Counted from the stretch's first letter, positions 26,057-35,325 are shown. The stretch: DNA of 44,128 nucleotides from Salaquimonas sp. (GCA_028289365.1 JANQQM010000193.1:1-44128), one strand, 5' to 3'. Program-made: numbers and translations. Notes: generated by a model not told the origin, from the sequence alone.

Positions 26057-27052
26057 CTAATTGTCGGTCGGTAGCACCCTGTCGGGCGGTCGATGGCCGT
26101 CAAATAGCGTTCTGATATTGATAATCACCCGATCGCCCATCTCGAGCCGTCCCTCGATCGTGGCGGACCCCATATGCGGCAGGATAACCGCCTTGCCGAC
26201 CTTGGCGAGTTCCATCATTTCGGGATTTACGGCCGGCTCATGCTCGAACACATCCAGCCCCGCACCGGCAAGCCGGTCGGCCTTTAGCGCGGCAATCAGC
26301 GAATCTTCGTCGATGATCTGGCCGCGTGCAGTATTGACGATGATGCATTTGGGTTGCATCAGCGCGATGCGCCGGGCTGAAAGAAGGTGAAACGTGGCAG
26401 GCGTATAGGGACAATTGACCGACACAACGTCCATGCGCGCAAGCATCTGGTCCAGGCTGTCCCAATAGGTGGCTTCAAGCTGCTCCTCGGTCTCCAGATC
26501 GACCCGGTTGCGGTTATGATAGTGGATCGAAAGACCAAATGCCTTTGCCCTTCGTGCGACCGCGGTACCGATTCGGCCCATACCGACAATTCCAAGCCGC
26601 TTGCCCCATATCCGGCGCCCCAGCATCCAAGTCGGCGACCAGCCCTTCCAGTCTCCGGCCTCAATGGTTTCGAAACCCTCGGTCAATCGCCGGGATACGG
26701 CGATCATCAGGCCCAGCGTCATGTCTGCGGTATCTTCGGTCAGAACATTGGGCGTATTGGTAACGGCAATACCCTTCCGGGAGGCTGCCGCAACATCGAT
26801 ATTGTCCACGCCATTACCGAAATTGGCGATCAGTTTCATGTTCTCGCCGGCCTGGCTGATAAGGCTTTCATCGATACGGTCGGTGACCGTTGGCACCAGG
26901 ACATCGGCGTTCCTGACCGCTTCGACAAGCTTTGCATGCGACATTGGTTTGTCGTCGACATTGAGCTTGGTATCAAACAGTTCCCGCATGCGGGTTTCGA
27001 CCGCTTCAGGCAACTTTCTCGTGACAACGACCAGCGGTTTCTTTCGGGACAT
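26057..27052 (-). CDS. D-isomer-specific 2-hydroxyacid dehydrogenase (glyoxylate/hydroxypyruvate reductase-like)
   Basis: The 331-residue enzyme has the two-domain layout of the family. The NAD-binding loop is GIVGMGRIGTAVARRAKAFG, and the catalytic triad residues lie in NTARGQIIDE (Arg), DVFEHEPAVNPEM (Glu) and LPHMGSAT (His). The YHNRNRVDLE segment after the second beta strand of the Rossmann fold suggests NADP preference through its Arg residues. The closest functional group is GyaR-type glyoxylate reductase/glycerate dehydrogenase. It is divergent from the SH3-protein gene. Confidence 0.88.
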   Translation of the reverse strand: MSRKKPLVVVTRKLPEAVETRMRELFDTKLNVDDKPMSHAKLVEAVRNADVLVPTVTDRIDESLISQAGENMKLIANFGNGVDNIDVAAASRKGIAVTNTPNVLTEDTADMTLGLMIAVSRRLTEGFETIEAGDWKGWSPTWMLGRRIWGKRLGIVGMGRIGTAVARRAKAFGLSIHYHNRNRVDLETEEQLEATYWDSLDQMLARMDVVSVNCPYTPATFHLLSARRIALMQPKCIIVNTARGQIIDEDSLIAALKADRLAGAGLDVFEHEPAVNPEMMELAKVGKAVILPHMGSATIEGRLEMGDRVIINIRTLFDGHRPPDRVLPTDN

Positions 27053-27215
27053 GTTCCTCCGGGTCCAAATTTTGCTGATTTGCGCGCTTCTGTTGACGGA
27101 GCTTTAACCAGCTTTGGGCATTTTTATACTTCCAACACTGTGTAGCAGACCCGGAAGGCAAGAAAAAGCGATGTTGCACAGTTCCGGTCACGAAGTTCAG
27201 GAATTAGGAAACAGA

Positions 27216-27791
27216 ATGCCGATCAAATACCAACCCACCAGAAGCTTGCATAACTTATTGAACACCTGCCGTTTGCAGGTTCGACGGCTTTGCCTGATCA
27301 CCACAAGCCTGACCGTCTCTGCCGCGGTCTTGAGCGTACCGGCATTGGCCGTGACCATCGGACCGAGCGGATTGCCTTTGCCGCGCTATGTTTCCCTGAA
27401 GTCGGAGCGCGTCAACATGCGGATCGGGCCCGGACAGGCCTATCAGGTGCAATGGATGTATGTGAAACGCGGCCTGCCGATGGAGATCATTCAGGAATAT
27501 GACAATTGGCGCAAAGTTCGCGATCCGGAAGGAAATGAGGGCTGGGTCCTGCATTCCCTATTGTCAGGACAGCGTACCGCGATTGTCGCACCCTGGAGCG
27601 GCAACAAGAAACTGATCTCCATGCGCCGCGATCCCGATAATTCTGCGCCGCTTTCAGCACGGTTGGAGCCGGGCGTTGTTGTTTCGGTGGATGAATGCGC
27701 CGATGGGTGGTGCAAGCTGAGCGCAGAAGGGGTCGCAGGCTTTATCGATCAAAAACTGCTTTGGGGTGTCTATCCCGGCGAAAACTTCTGA
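27216..27791 (+). CDS. Secreted bacterial SH3-domain protein
   Basis: With the start at 27216 (AGGAAACAG upstream) the product has 191 residues and an N-terminal hydrophobic signal (about residues 22-42, LITTSLTVSAAVLSVPALA). An alternative ATG at 27171 adds 15 residues and cannot be excluded. Two SH3_3/SH3_4-like units follow: SERVNMRIGPGQAYQVQWMYVKRGLPMEII with WRKVRDPEGNEGWV, then LISMRRDPDNSAPLSARLEPGVVVSV with DGWCKLSAEGVAGFID. Such proteins usually bind cell-wall peptides in the periplasm. Rhizobial genomes often carry a similar gene near this dehydrogenase, which I state from general knowledge. Confidence 0.85.
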   Translation: MPIKYQPTRSLHNLLNTCRLQVRRLCLITTSLTVSAAVLSVPALAVTIGPSGLPLPRYVSLKSERVNMRIGPGQAYQVQWMYVKRGLPMEIIQEYDNWRKVRDPEGNEGWVLHSLLSGQRTAIVAPWSGNKKLISMRRDPDNSAPLSARLEPGVVVSVDECADGWCKLSAEGVAGFIDQKLLWGVYPGENF

Positions 27792-27862
27792 TCTGGTCGG
27801 CTAGCTCTTCTTAAGCGTATTTCAAAAGATATCGCTGGCGATACGGCAAATCAGCTTGAAAT

Positions 27863-28276
27863 CTACTTTCTCGTAGATCTGACTCGCACAATCACGTCGA
27901 CCTGGCTGATTTCCATGCCTTCCGGGGGTTCCGGCAGGTTGGAAATCTCGATGCTTCCCTGAGGCATATCGATGACTTCGTCGCCGTCTTCAAGGAAAAA
28001 GTGGTGATGGTTTCCGGTATTTGTGTCGAAATAGGTCTTTGATGTATCGACTGAAATCGAACGCAACAGCCCGGCGCTGCTGAATTGGTGCAGCGTGTTG
28101 TAGATCGTCGCCAGCGAGACGCCTATTCCTGCCGCGCGTGCTTCATCATAAAGCGCCTCGGCAGTTACGTGCCGGTCGCCTTTTGCAAACAACAGTTCTG
28201 CCAGCGCCAACCGCTGCCGGGTCGGCCGCAGATTCGCTTTGTTCAAGAGCGCTGGTACATTTCGCGAGCTATGCAC
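27863..28276 (-). CDS. irr: Fur-family transcriptional regulator Irr
   Basis: The 137-residue protein has a Fur-type winged helix (RPTRQRLALAELLFAKGDRHVTAEALYDEA, then SLATIYNTLHQFSSAGLL) and a dimerisation domain with the His triplet GNHHHFF (His 90-92). It lacks Fur's C-terminal Cys-x-x-Cys zinc motifs. These traits and the location beside fabA-fabB-fabI identify Irr, the heme-responsive iron regulator of Rhizobiales, which represses heme synthesis genes and activates others under iron limitation. The N-terminal heme-regulatory GCPWHD motif of Bradyrhizobium Irr is absent, so sensing would rely on the His cluster. A well-formed promoter lies upstream on the minus strand. Confidence 0.92.
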   Translation of the reverse strand: MHSSRNVPALLNKANLRPTRQRLALAELLFAKGDRHVTAEALYDEARAAGIGVSLATIYNTLHQFSSAGLLRSISVDTSKTYFDTNTGNHHHFFLEDGDEVIDMPQGSIEISNLPEPPEGMEISQVDVIVRVRSTRK

Positions 28277-28329
28277 GTCGGTTTCCTTGGTTATTCGTCC
28301 ACCACGAACAGTTTTACCACGATACCCCT

Positions 28330-28358
28330 ATTATAAGGATCGCAAAGCAAGGCATCAA
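28330..28358 (-). promoter_or_regulatory. Sigma-70 promoter of irr
   Basis: Read on the minus strand, TTGATG (28358-28353) and TATAAT (28335-28330) are separated by exactly 17 bp, giving a consensus -10 and a good -35. Transcription would start near 28323, about 47 bp before the irr ATG. No fabA promoter with good spacing could be assigned in the same 231-bp divergent region. Confidence 0.75.
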
Positions 28359-28507
28359 TAGACCTAATTGCCGCGGATAAATTTTAAAAATTAGCGGTTG
28401 ATCTCCTGACCCCTTATATGGGATTGGCTTTACGGCTGTGCTAAGACCGAGCGCATAAGACAACTTGCCCGCAAAGCCGGGTCTTGGAACGAAAAAACGG
28501 ATATTGA

Positions 28508-29017
28508 ATGGCGGATCGAAAGACAAGCTTTGGCTATGAGGAACTCCTGACTTGCGGGCGGGGCGAAATGTTTGGGCCGGGTAACGCGCAGCTACCGCTA
28601 CCGCCCATGTTGATGTTTCACCGCATCACCGAATTGTCTGAGGACGCCGGCGAACACGGCAAAGGGCACATACGCGCGGAATTCGATATTACCGATGATC
28701 TCTGGTTTTTTCCCTGTCACTTCCAGGGAGATCCGGTGATGCCGGGCTGCCTTGGTCTCGACGCTTTGTGGCAATTGACAGGATTTTATCTGGGTTGGCT
28801 TGGCGAACCGGGAAAGGGCCGTGCAATTGCCACTGGCGAGGTACGTTTCTCCGGCATGGTTACCCCGGATAACAAGGTGGTGGAATATGGTGTCGATTTC
28901 CGAAGGGTCATGCGCGGGCGCTTGGTTCTGGGAATTGGTGACGGTTGGGTCAAGGCTGATGGAGAAACCATATATACCGCCAAGGATCTGAGAGTCGGCC
29001 TATTCAAGGACAATTGA
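28508..29017 (+). CDS. fabA: 3-hydroxydecanoyl-[acyl-carrier-protein] dehydratase/isomerase
   Basis: FabA dehydrates 3-hydroxydecanoyl-ACP and isomerises the double bond, opening the anaerobic route to unsaturated fatty acids. The 169-residue hot-dog protein has the FabA active site [22 protein letters not shown], with catalytic His 71 and Asp 85. Length is typical. It is followed by fabB and fabI on the same strand, giving the full set for unsaturated chain formation and elongation. The gene is divergent from irr. Confidence 0.97.
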   Translation: MADRKTSFGYEELLTCGRGEMFGPGNAQLPLPPMLMFHRITELSEDAGEHGKGHIRAEFDITDDLWFFPCHFQGDPVMPGCLGLDALWQLTGFYLGWLGEPGKGRAIATGEVRFSGMVTPDNKVVEYGVDFRRVMRGRLVLGIGDGWVKADGETIYTAKDLRVGLFKDN

Positions 29018-29192
29018 ATTTCGTTTGAGATCACCTGCCAAACCGTTTTCAGAAACCGGGATTTGCGCAGGCGCCGGAATTTCAACGTAATTGCGGGTTT
29101 GTTGAATGTTGGCTCCATGGTATTGGACCACATAACAGATGGAGCGCTGCGGGTAGGGCATGAACCAGCGCGAGATTGAAAGGAATTGTGCC

Positions 29193-30410
29193 ATGAGACG
29201 TGTCGTCGTGACAGGAATGGGTATTGTCTCGTCAATCGGCAACAATACACAGGAGGTCCTTGCTTCGCTGCGTGAAGGCAAGTCTGGGATTTCCACGGCT
29301 GAAGACTATGAAACCTATGGTTTTCGCTGCCAGGTCCATGGCGCACCCGATCTCGATCCGTTTGAAGTTCTTGACCGGCGCACGGTCCGTTTCATGTCCA
29401 AGGGGACTGCCTGGAACTACATCGCGATGCAGCAGGCAATCGCCGATTCCGGCCTGGAAAGCGATGATATCATCAATCCATCCACCGGCATCATCATGGG
29501 TTCCGGCGGACCGTCGACCCGCACCATTTTCGATGCGGGCGTGATCACTCAGGAAAAGGGACCGAAACGGATCGGCCCGACAGCGGTACCAAAGGCGATG
29601 AGCTCAACAGCTTCGGCTGTTCTGGCCACCCAGTTTGAAATCAAGGGCGTCAACTATTCCATTTCTTCGGCCTGCGCGACATCGAACCATTGTATCGGCA
29701 ATGCCTATGAGACCATCGCCATGGGCAAGCAGGATGTGATCTTCGCCGGCGGATCGGAAGATCTTGATTGGACGATGTCCAACCTGTTCGATGCAATGGG
29801 TGCGATGTCCTCAAAGTTCAACGATACGCCGGATCGTGCTTCACGGGCCTATGACGCCAATCGGGATGGTTTTGTGATTGCCGGCGGCGCCGGTGTTCTG
29901 GTGCTGGAGGAACTGGAACATGCCAAGGCCCGAGGCGCCAGGATTTTTGGTGAGATTATCGGCTATGGTGCAACATCGGATGGCTATGACATGGTTGCAC
30001 CGTCAGGTGAAGGCGCGGCCCGCTGCATGCGGATGGCACTGGCGACCGTCAATGATCCGATCGACTACCTGAACCCGCATGCGACCTCTACGCCCGTTGG
30101 TGATCTCAGGGAGATCGAAGCAATACGGGATGTGTTCGGGGACAATAGCCCGCCGATTTCCGCGACCAAGTCGCTGACCGGCCACTCGCTGGGAGCCACA
30201 GGCGTGCAGGAATCGATTTATTCCCTGTTGATGATCAATAACGGATTTATCGCTGCAAGCGCGCATATTGATGAAATGGATCCTGATTTTGCCGACATGA
30301 ACATCGTGCGCGAACGCGTGGATAACGCAAAGATCGATACCGTTATCTCAAACTCGTTCGGGTTTGGCGGTACAAACGCAACCCTCGCATTTCAGCGTTA
30401 CAACGCCTGA
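29193..30410 (+). CDS. fabB: 3-oxoacyl-[acyl-carrier-protein] synthase I
   Basis: FabB condenses malonyl-ACP with acyl chains, including unsaturated ones. The start at 29193 (GAAAGG upstream) gives the canonical N-terminus [18 protein letters not shown]; an in-frame ATG at 29160 adds only 11 non-conserved residues. The 405-residue protein shows the catalytic Cys 161 in [14 protein letters not shown], His 296 in [11 protein letters not shown], and Lys 326 with His 331 in [12 protein letters not shown]. FabI begins 15 bp downstream. Confidence 0.96.
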   Translation: MRRVVVTGMGIVSSIGNNTQEVLASLREGKSGISTAEDYETYGFRCQVHGAPDLDPFEVLDRRTVRFMSKGTAWNYIAMQQAIADSGLESDDIINPSTGIIMGSGGPSTRTIFDAGVITQEKGPKRIGPTAVPKAMSSTASAVLATQFEIKGVNYSISSACATSNHCIGNAYETIAMGKQDVIFAGGSEDLDWTMSNLFDAMGAMSSKFNDTPDRASRAYDANRDGFVIAGGAGVLVLEELEHAKARGARIFGEIIGYGATSDGYDMVAPSGEGAARCMRMALATVNDPIDYLNPHATSTPVGDLREIEAIRDVFGDNSPPISATKSLTGHSLGATGVQESIYSLLMINNGFIAASAHIDEMDPDFADMNIVRERVDNAKIDTVISNSFGFGGTNATLAFQRYNA

Positions 30411-30425
30411 CCTGGAGACCGGATA

Positions 30426-31232
30426 ATGACTGGATTGATGGCGGGCAAGCGCGGACTTGTTATGGGTGTTGCAAATGACCACTCGATTGCATGGGGTATT
30501 GCCAAAAGGCTTGCATCCGAGGGCGCTGAAATTGCCTTCACCTACCAGGGAGAGGCGTTTGGCAAGCGCGTCCAGCCACTTGCAGAAAGTCTTGGGTCAA
30601 ACCTTGTTCTTCCCTGCGATGTCGAGGATATCGAGACAGTAGATGCTGTGTTCGATACGCTGCGTTCCGAATGGGGAAAAATCGACTTTCTTGTCCATGC
30701 AGTCGCTTTTTCCGACCGCGAAGAATTGAAGGGAAAGTATGCCGATACAACACGGGAAAATTTTTCCCGCACCATGGTCATCTCATGTTTTTCATTTACC
30801 GAGATCGCCAAGCGCGCCGCTGCGATAATGCCGGATGGCGGAACCATGCTTACCCTTACCTATGGCGGTTCGACACGCGTGATGCCGAACTACAACGTCA
30901 TGGGCGTTGCCAAAGCCGCCCTGGAAGCCAGCGTGCGTTACCTCGCTAATGATTTCGGACTGGACGGAATTCGGGTAAATGCGATTTCCGCGGGACCCGT
31001 ACGCACACTGGCCGGCGCAGGTGTTGCGGATGCGCGATTGATGTTCAATTACCAGCGGCGCAACGCACCACTGGCCAGAACCGTCGAAATCGATGAAGTC
31101 GGCGGTTCCGCGCTCTATCTTCTCAGCGACCTGTCGTCAGGAGTCACCGGAGAAGTGCATTTTGTCGATTCCGGCTATTCGATTATCTCCATGCCGCGGC
31201 TTGAAGAACTGAAATCTTCTGATTCGAGCTGA
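30426..31232 (+). CDS. fabI: Enoyl-[acyl-carrier-protein] reductase (NADH)
   Basis: FabI reduces enoyl-ACP in the last step of each elongation round. The 268-residue short-chain-dehydrogenase-like protein has the FabI-specific nucleotide loop VMGVANDHSIAWGIAK and the active-site pair Tyr 156/Lys 163 in NYNVMGVAKAALEAS. The substrate-loop region is RTLAGAGVADARLMF. GGAGACC precedes the ATG. A small hairpin (CCCGG/CCGGG at 31244-31256) without a T tract follows the stop. Confidence 0.96.
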   Translation: MTGLMAGKRGLVMGVANDHSIAWGIAKRLASEGAEIAFTYQGEAFGKRVQPLAESLGSNLVLPCDVEDIETVDAVFDTLRSEWGKIDFLVHAVAFSDREELKGKYADTTRENFSRTMVISCFSFTEIAKRAAAIMPDGGTMLTLTYGGSTRVMPNYNVMGVAKAALEASVRYLANDFGLDGIRVNAISAGPVRTLAGAGVADARLMFNYQRRNAPLARTVEIDEVGGSALYLLSDLSSGVTGEVHFVDSGYSIISMPRLEELKSSDSS

Positions 31233-31263
31233 ATCTTCAAAATCCCGGATACCGGGCAAATTA

Positions 31264-31305
31264 TTGATCCCGATCAATGCGCGGACGCCGGTTAACGTTG
31301 ATAAT
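31264..31305 (+). promoter_or_regulatory. FNR/FixK-type box and class II promoter of the DUF6455-like gene
   Basis: TTGATCCCGATCAA (31264-31277) is a perfect TTGAT-N4-ATCAA box of the FNR/FixK/FnrL family. A -10-like GATAAT lies at 31300-31305, predicting a start near 31312. The box centre (31270.5) is then 41.5 bp upstream, exactly the class II activator position. The predicted leader is about 26 nt and contains the GGAGG of the next gene. Low-oxygen activation of that gene is therefore likely. Confidence 0.75.
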
Positions 31306-31337
31306 TATGCTTCCTGTTTTGGCATGGAGGTATCGGC

Positions 31338-31589
31338 ATGGGATTTTTCAAGAAAATTAGCCAGCATATGGAATTGATGGCCAGGATGTTTGGAAAGACC
31401 GGAATTGCCGGTGCCGATTCGGATGTTGTTTACCTCGAAAATGATATCAGGCAGGCAATGTCTCGGTGCGCATCCTGTCAGGATGTGGGTGGTTGCATCA
31501 TGTGGTTGGACGAAGCTGAGGATGGCAGTACTCCTCCCGAATTCTGCATGAATTCTAGCTATATAAAACAGCTACAAAAAACGGCCTGA
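31338..31589 (+). CDS. DUF6455-like small cysteine protein
   Basis: The 83-residue protein has an amphipathic N-terminal helix (MGFFKKISQHMELMARMF) and four cysteines: Cys 44 and Cys 47 (CASC), Cys 53 in QDVGGCIMWL and Cys 70 in TPPEFCMN. The pattern, C-x2-C-x5-C-x16-C, resembles DUF6455 proteins of alphaproteobacteria as I remember them; the ligand (zinc, iron-sulfur cluster or none) is not established. GGAGG lies 6-10 nt before the ATG. The gene is monocistronic, preceded by a perfect FNR-type box and followed by a hairpin-rich stretch with a terminator. Confidence 0.75.
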   Translation: MGFFKKISQHMELMARMFGKTGIAGADSDVVYLENDIRQAMSRCASCQDVGGCIMWLDEAEDGSTPPEFCMNSSYIKQLQKTA

Positions 31590-31744
31590 CTGCGTAGAGG
31601 TCAGTCTTCTGCCAACACTGCGACTGTTGCCATTTCCAAAATGGCTTCTGAGCGAATTTATCTAAGAGTTCCTGCAGTAACCTGCTTCTCTCTTCCGGTT
31701 ACCGAGGTTATTGCATGGAAGCCGTGCTCGAACGGCAGACTGGG
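31588..31744 (+). other. Hairpin-dense intergenic region (structured 3' UTR or small RNA)
   Basis: Four local hairpins follow one another on the plus strand. They are GACTG/CAGTC (31588-31606), CCATTT/AAATGG around CCA (31630-31644), GTAACC/GGTTAC (31678-31703) and GCCGT/ACGGC (31722-31737). A strong intrinsic terminator comes next. No start codon with a good ribosome-binding site opens a convincing gene here. It is either a structured 3' UTR of the DUF6455-like transcript or a separate small RNA. No promoter with 17-bp spacing was found. Confidence 0.4.
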
Positions 31745-31778
31745 AACACCTGATTTCAAATCAGGTGTTTCCTTTTTT
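31745..31778 (+). terminator. Intrinsic terminator, overlapping the end of the RsmC-like gene
   Basis: An 11-bp perfect stem, AACACCTGATT pairing with AATCAGGTGTT around a 3-nt loop, is followed by TCCTTTTTT on the plus strand. It would end transcription from the FNR-box promoter. The right arm and T tract overlap the last codons of the convergent RsmC-like gene, whose stop codon lies within the stem. Confidence 0.88.
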
Positions 31779-32846
31779 CTTGAATGGGCGCGAAGCATGA
31801 AACACCTTGTATTTCTCATTTTCTTCAAGCGTCTGAACGTCCGAAAATAGAACGCTTATTACCTTCTCATAGGGTAATTCCCGGTTTGCTACCATCAGCA
31901 GGCTTCCAGAAGGTTTCAGCGCATTCTGCGCTGTTCTGATAAAGGCTGCGCCAATTTGGCTTTCAGAAGCTCGTGAGACATGAAAAGGCGGGTTCATGAT
32001 GATCCAGTCATACCGTTTGCCGACGGGTTCTGCGGTCAAATCTAGCCAGAAGAAATTCACGTCAGCATCACTTCCAATACGCTTGATATTGGTTTCAACG
32101 GCCTTGAGCGATGGCCAATGAGCTTCATAACTGTCGAGCGTCGTAACCTTCCCTGAAATTTCCAGCAGCTTGGCACCAAGATAGCCCCATCCGGCGCCAA
32201 AATCCGCAACCTCTCCGCTGATCTTGTCTGTCAAGAACCCTGTGAGGAGTTCTGAACCTGCATCCGGGCCGTCGGCGGAGAACATCCCCGGCGCCACCTC
32301 GAAATCCTCGACCAGGTTGGTGACTTGCCCTTGCCGCCATTGTTCATCGGTTCGGATGACCCAAAAGAGTTGTGCATGGTGCTTTGAAAAATGTCCGGCA
32401 ATCGGCGTGCGCCGCCCCACCCATTTTCTTAACGATGAAGTACCCGCCGTTTTCTCACCGGCCATGACAATGGTACCGCCCGGGCGAACCATTTCCCAGG
32501 CCCGGGCAAACTCAATCTCGTTGGCCTTGCGCGATCTGCTCGCAAAAACGAGCGCACCGGTATGGCCTTCGGACTGCGAGGGTAATTCGGCGACAACATC
32601 ATAGCCCGCTTTTTCAAGCGACAGATATTGTGGTCGAAACCCCTGTTCACACAGAAAGGATCCTATAAATTCACTCAGGCGGGCAGGTAACGGACATGCG
32701 TTCAACATCAGCCATCGGGAATTCGCCTCAGCTTCAGGGATTGCGGGTAAGGGTTCCGGAAATGTGATCAGGTCACGTTCAACCGCGGTAGCCAGGGCAT
32801 TGGCACTGTTCTCATTTGGTGCAGCGTTTCGCCATTTCCCCGACAT
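31761..32846 (-). CDS. Class I SAM-dependent methyltransferase, RsmC-like (probable 16S rRNA guanine-N2 methyltransferase)
   Basis: The 361-residue protein has the two-domain RsmC/RlmG layout: a degenerate N-terminal methyltransferase-like half and a catalytic C-terminal half. SAM-binding is seen in VADFGAGWGYLGAKLLE. The target-base motif is MNPPFHVS, an N-P-P-F/Y motif typical of N2-guanine or N6-adenine methyltransferases, and LKPSGSLLMVANRELPYEKVI follows as in RsmC. The exact rRNA target (G1207 in E. coli RsmC) is inferred. It lies downstream of pnp beyond a terminator, so it probably has its own promoter. Confidence 0.8.
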   Translation of the reverse strand: MSGKWRNAAPNENSANALATAVERDLITFPEPLPAIPEAEANSRWLMLNACPLPARLSEFIGSFLCEQGFRPQYLSLEKAGYDVVAELPSQSEGHTGALVFASRSRKANEIEFARAWEMVRPGGTIVMAGEKTAGTSSLRKWVGRRTPIAGHFSKHHAQLFWVIRTDEQWRQGQVTNLVEDFEVAPGMFSADGPDAGSELLTGFLTDKISGEVADFGAGWGYLGAKLLEISGKVTTLDSYEAHWPSLKAVETNIKRIGSDADVNFFWLDLTAEPVGKRYDWIIMNPPFHVSRASESQIGAAFIRTAQNALKPSGSLLMVANRELPYEKVISVLFSDVQTLEENEKYKVFHASRPFKKKGNT

Positions 32847-32878
32847 TCGATTATTCCGTTCTTTGTTCCGACTAAATA

Positions 32879-32905
32879 AGAAAAAGGCCGGAAAATTCCG
32901 GCCTT
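32879..32905 (-). terminator. Intrinsic terminator of pnp
   Basis: Read on the minus strand, AAGGCCGGAA pairs perfectly with TTCCGGCCTT around a 2-nt centre and is followed by TTTC and a T-rich run. It lies 25 bp after the pnp stop codon and ends the rpsO-pnp transcript. Confidence 0.88.
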
Positions 32906-32929
32906 CAAATTCTATTCTATTCAGCCGGT

Positions 32930-35053
32930 TCAGGCATCCTGTCCTTCCTGGACAATTTCCTTGCCGGTCTCCTGGTCGACCACTTTCATCGAAAGGCGAA
33001 CCTTTCCGCGATCGTCAAAGCCCATCAGCTTGACCCAGACCTTGTCACCTTCCTTGATGACATCGGTGGTCTTTGCGACCCGGCCTTCCGTCAATTGCGA
33101 GATATGAACCAGGCCATCACGTGAACCGAAGAAATTTACGAAGGCACCAAAATCAACGGTCTTGACCACGGTTCCCTGATAGATCTCGCCGACTTCAGGT
33201 TCGGCAACAATGGAATGGATCCAGGCACGTGCGGCCTCGATTTCCTTGCCGGAAGACGAGGCAATCCGGACTGTTCCGTCATCTTCGATATTGATCTTGG
33301 CACCGGTCTTTTCGACAATCTCGCGAATGACCTTGCCGCCCGATCCGATTACATCGCGGATCTTGTCAGTCGCTATCTGCATCTGTTCGATGCGCGGTGC
33401 AAACTCGCCAAGTTCTTCGCGGCTTTCGGACAATGCCTTCGCCATTTCCCCGAGAATATGCAGCCGGCCGTCTTTCGCCTGGTCAAGTGCAACCTGCATG
33501 ATCTCTTCGGTAATTCCGGTAATCTTGATGTCCATCTGCAGCGAGGTGATGCCTTCTGCGGTACCGGCAACCTTGAAGTCCATGTCGCCCAGATGGTCTT
33601 CATCACCAAGAATGTCGGACAATACCGCGAATTCGTCCGCTTCCTTGATCAAACCCATGGCAATACCGGCAACCGGCGCCTTAATCGGCACACCGGCATC
33701 CATCAATGCCAGCGAGGTTCCACAAACGGTCGCCATGGAGGACGAACCGTTTGATTCGGTAATTTCCGAAACCACCCGCAAGGTATAGGGGAATTCTTCT
33801 TCGCCCGGCAGCATCGGATGAATTGCGCGCCATGCCAGCTTGCCATGACCGATTTCACGGCGTCCGGGAGAACCGACACGTCCTGTTTCGCCAACGGAAA
33901 ATGGCGGGAAATTATAGTGCAGAAGGAACCGTTCCTTATAGGTTCCGGTCAGTGCATCAATGAACTGCTCGTCATCGGATGTGCCAAGCGTTGCGACGGC
34001 AATTGCTTGTGTTTCACCGCGCGTAAACAGGGCAGAACCATGCGTCCTTGGCAGCATGCCAACTTCTGAAACAATTGGCCGAACGGTAGAAGTATCACGT
34101 CCGTCAATGCGCTTGCCGGTCTTCAGGATCGAACCGCGGACCACCTTGGCCTGCAGATCCTTGAAGACCTCCGAAACGGTCTGCGCCTCGTTGGCATCTG
34201 TGTCTTCCGTGACAAAAGCCTCTTTGACCTTCGCCTTTGCCGCATCAAGCGCGTCATAGCGCTCCTGCTTGTCGGAAATCTTGTAGGCCGCTTCAATATC
34301 CGAGCTGACCAGTTTGGACATTTCGGCTTCCAGCTCGGAATTGTCGGGAACGGTATGTCCGCGCGGCTCTTTTGCGGCTTTTTCGGCAAGATTGATGATT
34401 GCTTCAATCACCGGCTGGAAACCGGCATGACCAAACATCACCGCTTCAAGCATGGTTTTTTCATCAAGCTGGCTGGCTTCCGATTCAACCATCAACACGG
34501 CTTCGGAAGTCCCGGCCACGACCAGATCGAGCGAGGATTCCGGCATTTCATCGATATTTGGATTCAGCACGAATTCGCCATCGATCAATCCGACCCGTGC
34601 GCCGCCTATCGGTCCCAGGAACGGAACGCCTGAAAGCGTCAGGGCTGCAGAGCAGGCGACCATGGCAACGATGTCAGGATCATTTTCCAGATCATGCTGC
34701 ATGACCGTCGCAATAACCTGCGTGTCACATTTGAACCCTTCAGCAAACAGCGGCCGGATCGGGCGGTCGATCAGACGGGAAGTCAGCGTTTCCTTCTCGC
34801 TTGGGCGGCCTTCCCGCTTAAAAAACCCGCCGGGGATTTTGCCCGCCGCATAGGTCTTTTCCTGATAATTGACCGTCAGCGGGAAAAAGTCCTGGCCGGG
34901 TCTTGGTTCCTTGTCGGCAACAACGGTGGCATGAACCACTGTTTCCCCGTAAGTGGCGATGACCGAGCCATCCGCCTGACGGGCAACCTTGCCGGTCTCA
35001 AGGGTCAGGGGCCGTCCGCCCCAATCGATTTCCACGGTATGTACATCAAACAT
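32930..35053 (-). CDS. pnp: Polyribonucleotide nucleotidyltransferase (PNPase)
   Basis: PNPase degrades RNA 3'-5' by phosphorolysis. The start at 35053 gives the canonical [14 protein letters not shown] with AAAGGA six nt upstream; an in-frame ATG at 35077 adds eight atypical residues. The 707-residue protein has the first RNase PH domain and an all-helical linker. The second, catalytic RNase PH domain includes [24 protein letters not shown] and [21 protein letters not shown] domain ([27 protein letters not shown]) and an S1 domain ([20 protein letters not shown]) follow. It follows rpsO as in most proteobacteria. Confidence 0.97.
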   Translation of the reverse strand: MFDVHTVEIDWGGRPLTLETGKVARQADGSVIATYGETVVHATVVADKEPRPGQDFFPLTVNYQEKTYAAGKIPGGFFKREGRPSEKETLTSRLIDRPIRPLFAEGFKCDTQVIATVMQHDLENDPDIVAMVACSAALTLSGVPFLGPIGGARVGLIDGEFVLNPNIDEMPESSLDLVVAGTSEAVLMVESEASQLDEKTMLEAVMFGHAGFQPVIEAIINLAEKAAKEPRGHTVPDNSELEAEMSKLVSSDIEAAYKISDKQERYDALDAAKAKVKEAFVTEDTDANEAQTVSEVFKDLQAKVVRGSILKTGKRIDGRDTSTVRPIVSEVGMLPRTHGSALFTRGETQAIAVATLGTSDDEQFIDALTGTYKERFLLHYNFPPFSVGETGRVGSPGRREIGHGKLAWRAIHPMLPGEEEFPYTLRVVSEITESNGSSSMATVCGTSLALMDAGVPIKAPVAGIAMGLIKEADEFAVLSDILGDEDHLGDMDFKVAGTAEGITSLQMDIKITGITEEIMQVALDQAKDGRLHILGEMAKALSESREELGEFAPRIEQMQIATDKIRDVIGSGGKVIREIVEKTGAKINIEDDGTVRIASSSGKEIEAARAWIHSIVAEPEVGEIYQGTVVKTVDFGAFVNFFGSRDGLVHISQLTEGRVAKTTDVIKEGDKVWVKLMGFDDRGKVRLSMKVVDQETGKEIVQEGQDA

Positions 35054-35285
35054 GTCTTGTCCTTTATGTACCGGCACGCATTCCCCTTGAACGCGTCAAC
35101 GGGATCGAAAGCATTACCGGTTCTGACTGTGTTTTTGGCGCCATGGGCAAGACAACAAGAAACCTGAAGATTGACGCTTAACGCGGATCAGATGGCTTGT
35201 AATCCTGCCCTTTTACACCAAAGTCTTGGCGCCTGTTTCGTTGATAACCTGTTGCGGGACACAGTAAAAACCCGCCAAAGGTAAA

Positions 35286-35314
35286 CCTGCAGTCCCATAC
35301 AAGGGATCTGCAGG
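35286..35314 (-). other. rpsO-pnp intercistronic hairpin
   Basis: CCTGCAG (35286-35292) pairs with CTGCAGG (35308-35314), extended inward by CCC/GGG across small mismatches. It starts 12 nt after the rpsO stop on the minus strand. The following bases (TTTACCTTT) are only moderately T-rich. In E. coli the equivalent region carries a partial terminator and an RNase III site for pnp autoregulation, and a similar role is likely here. The rest of the 272-bp gap shows no gene. Confidence 0.5.
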
Positions 35315-35325
35315 GAAATTACTTT

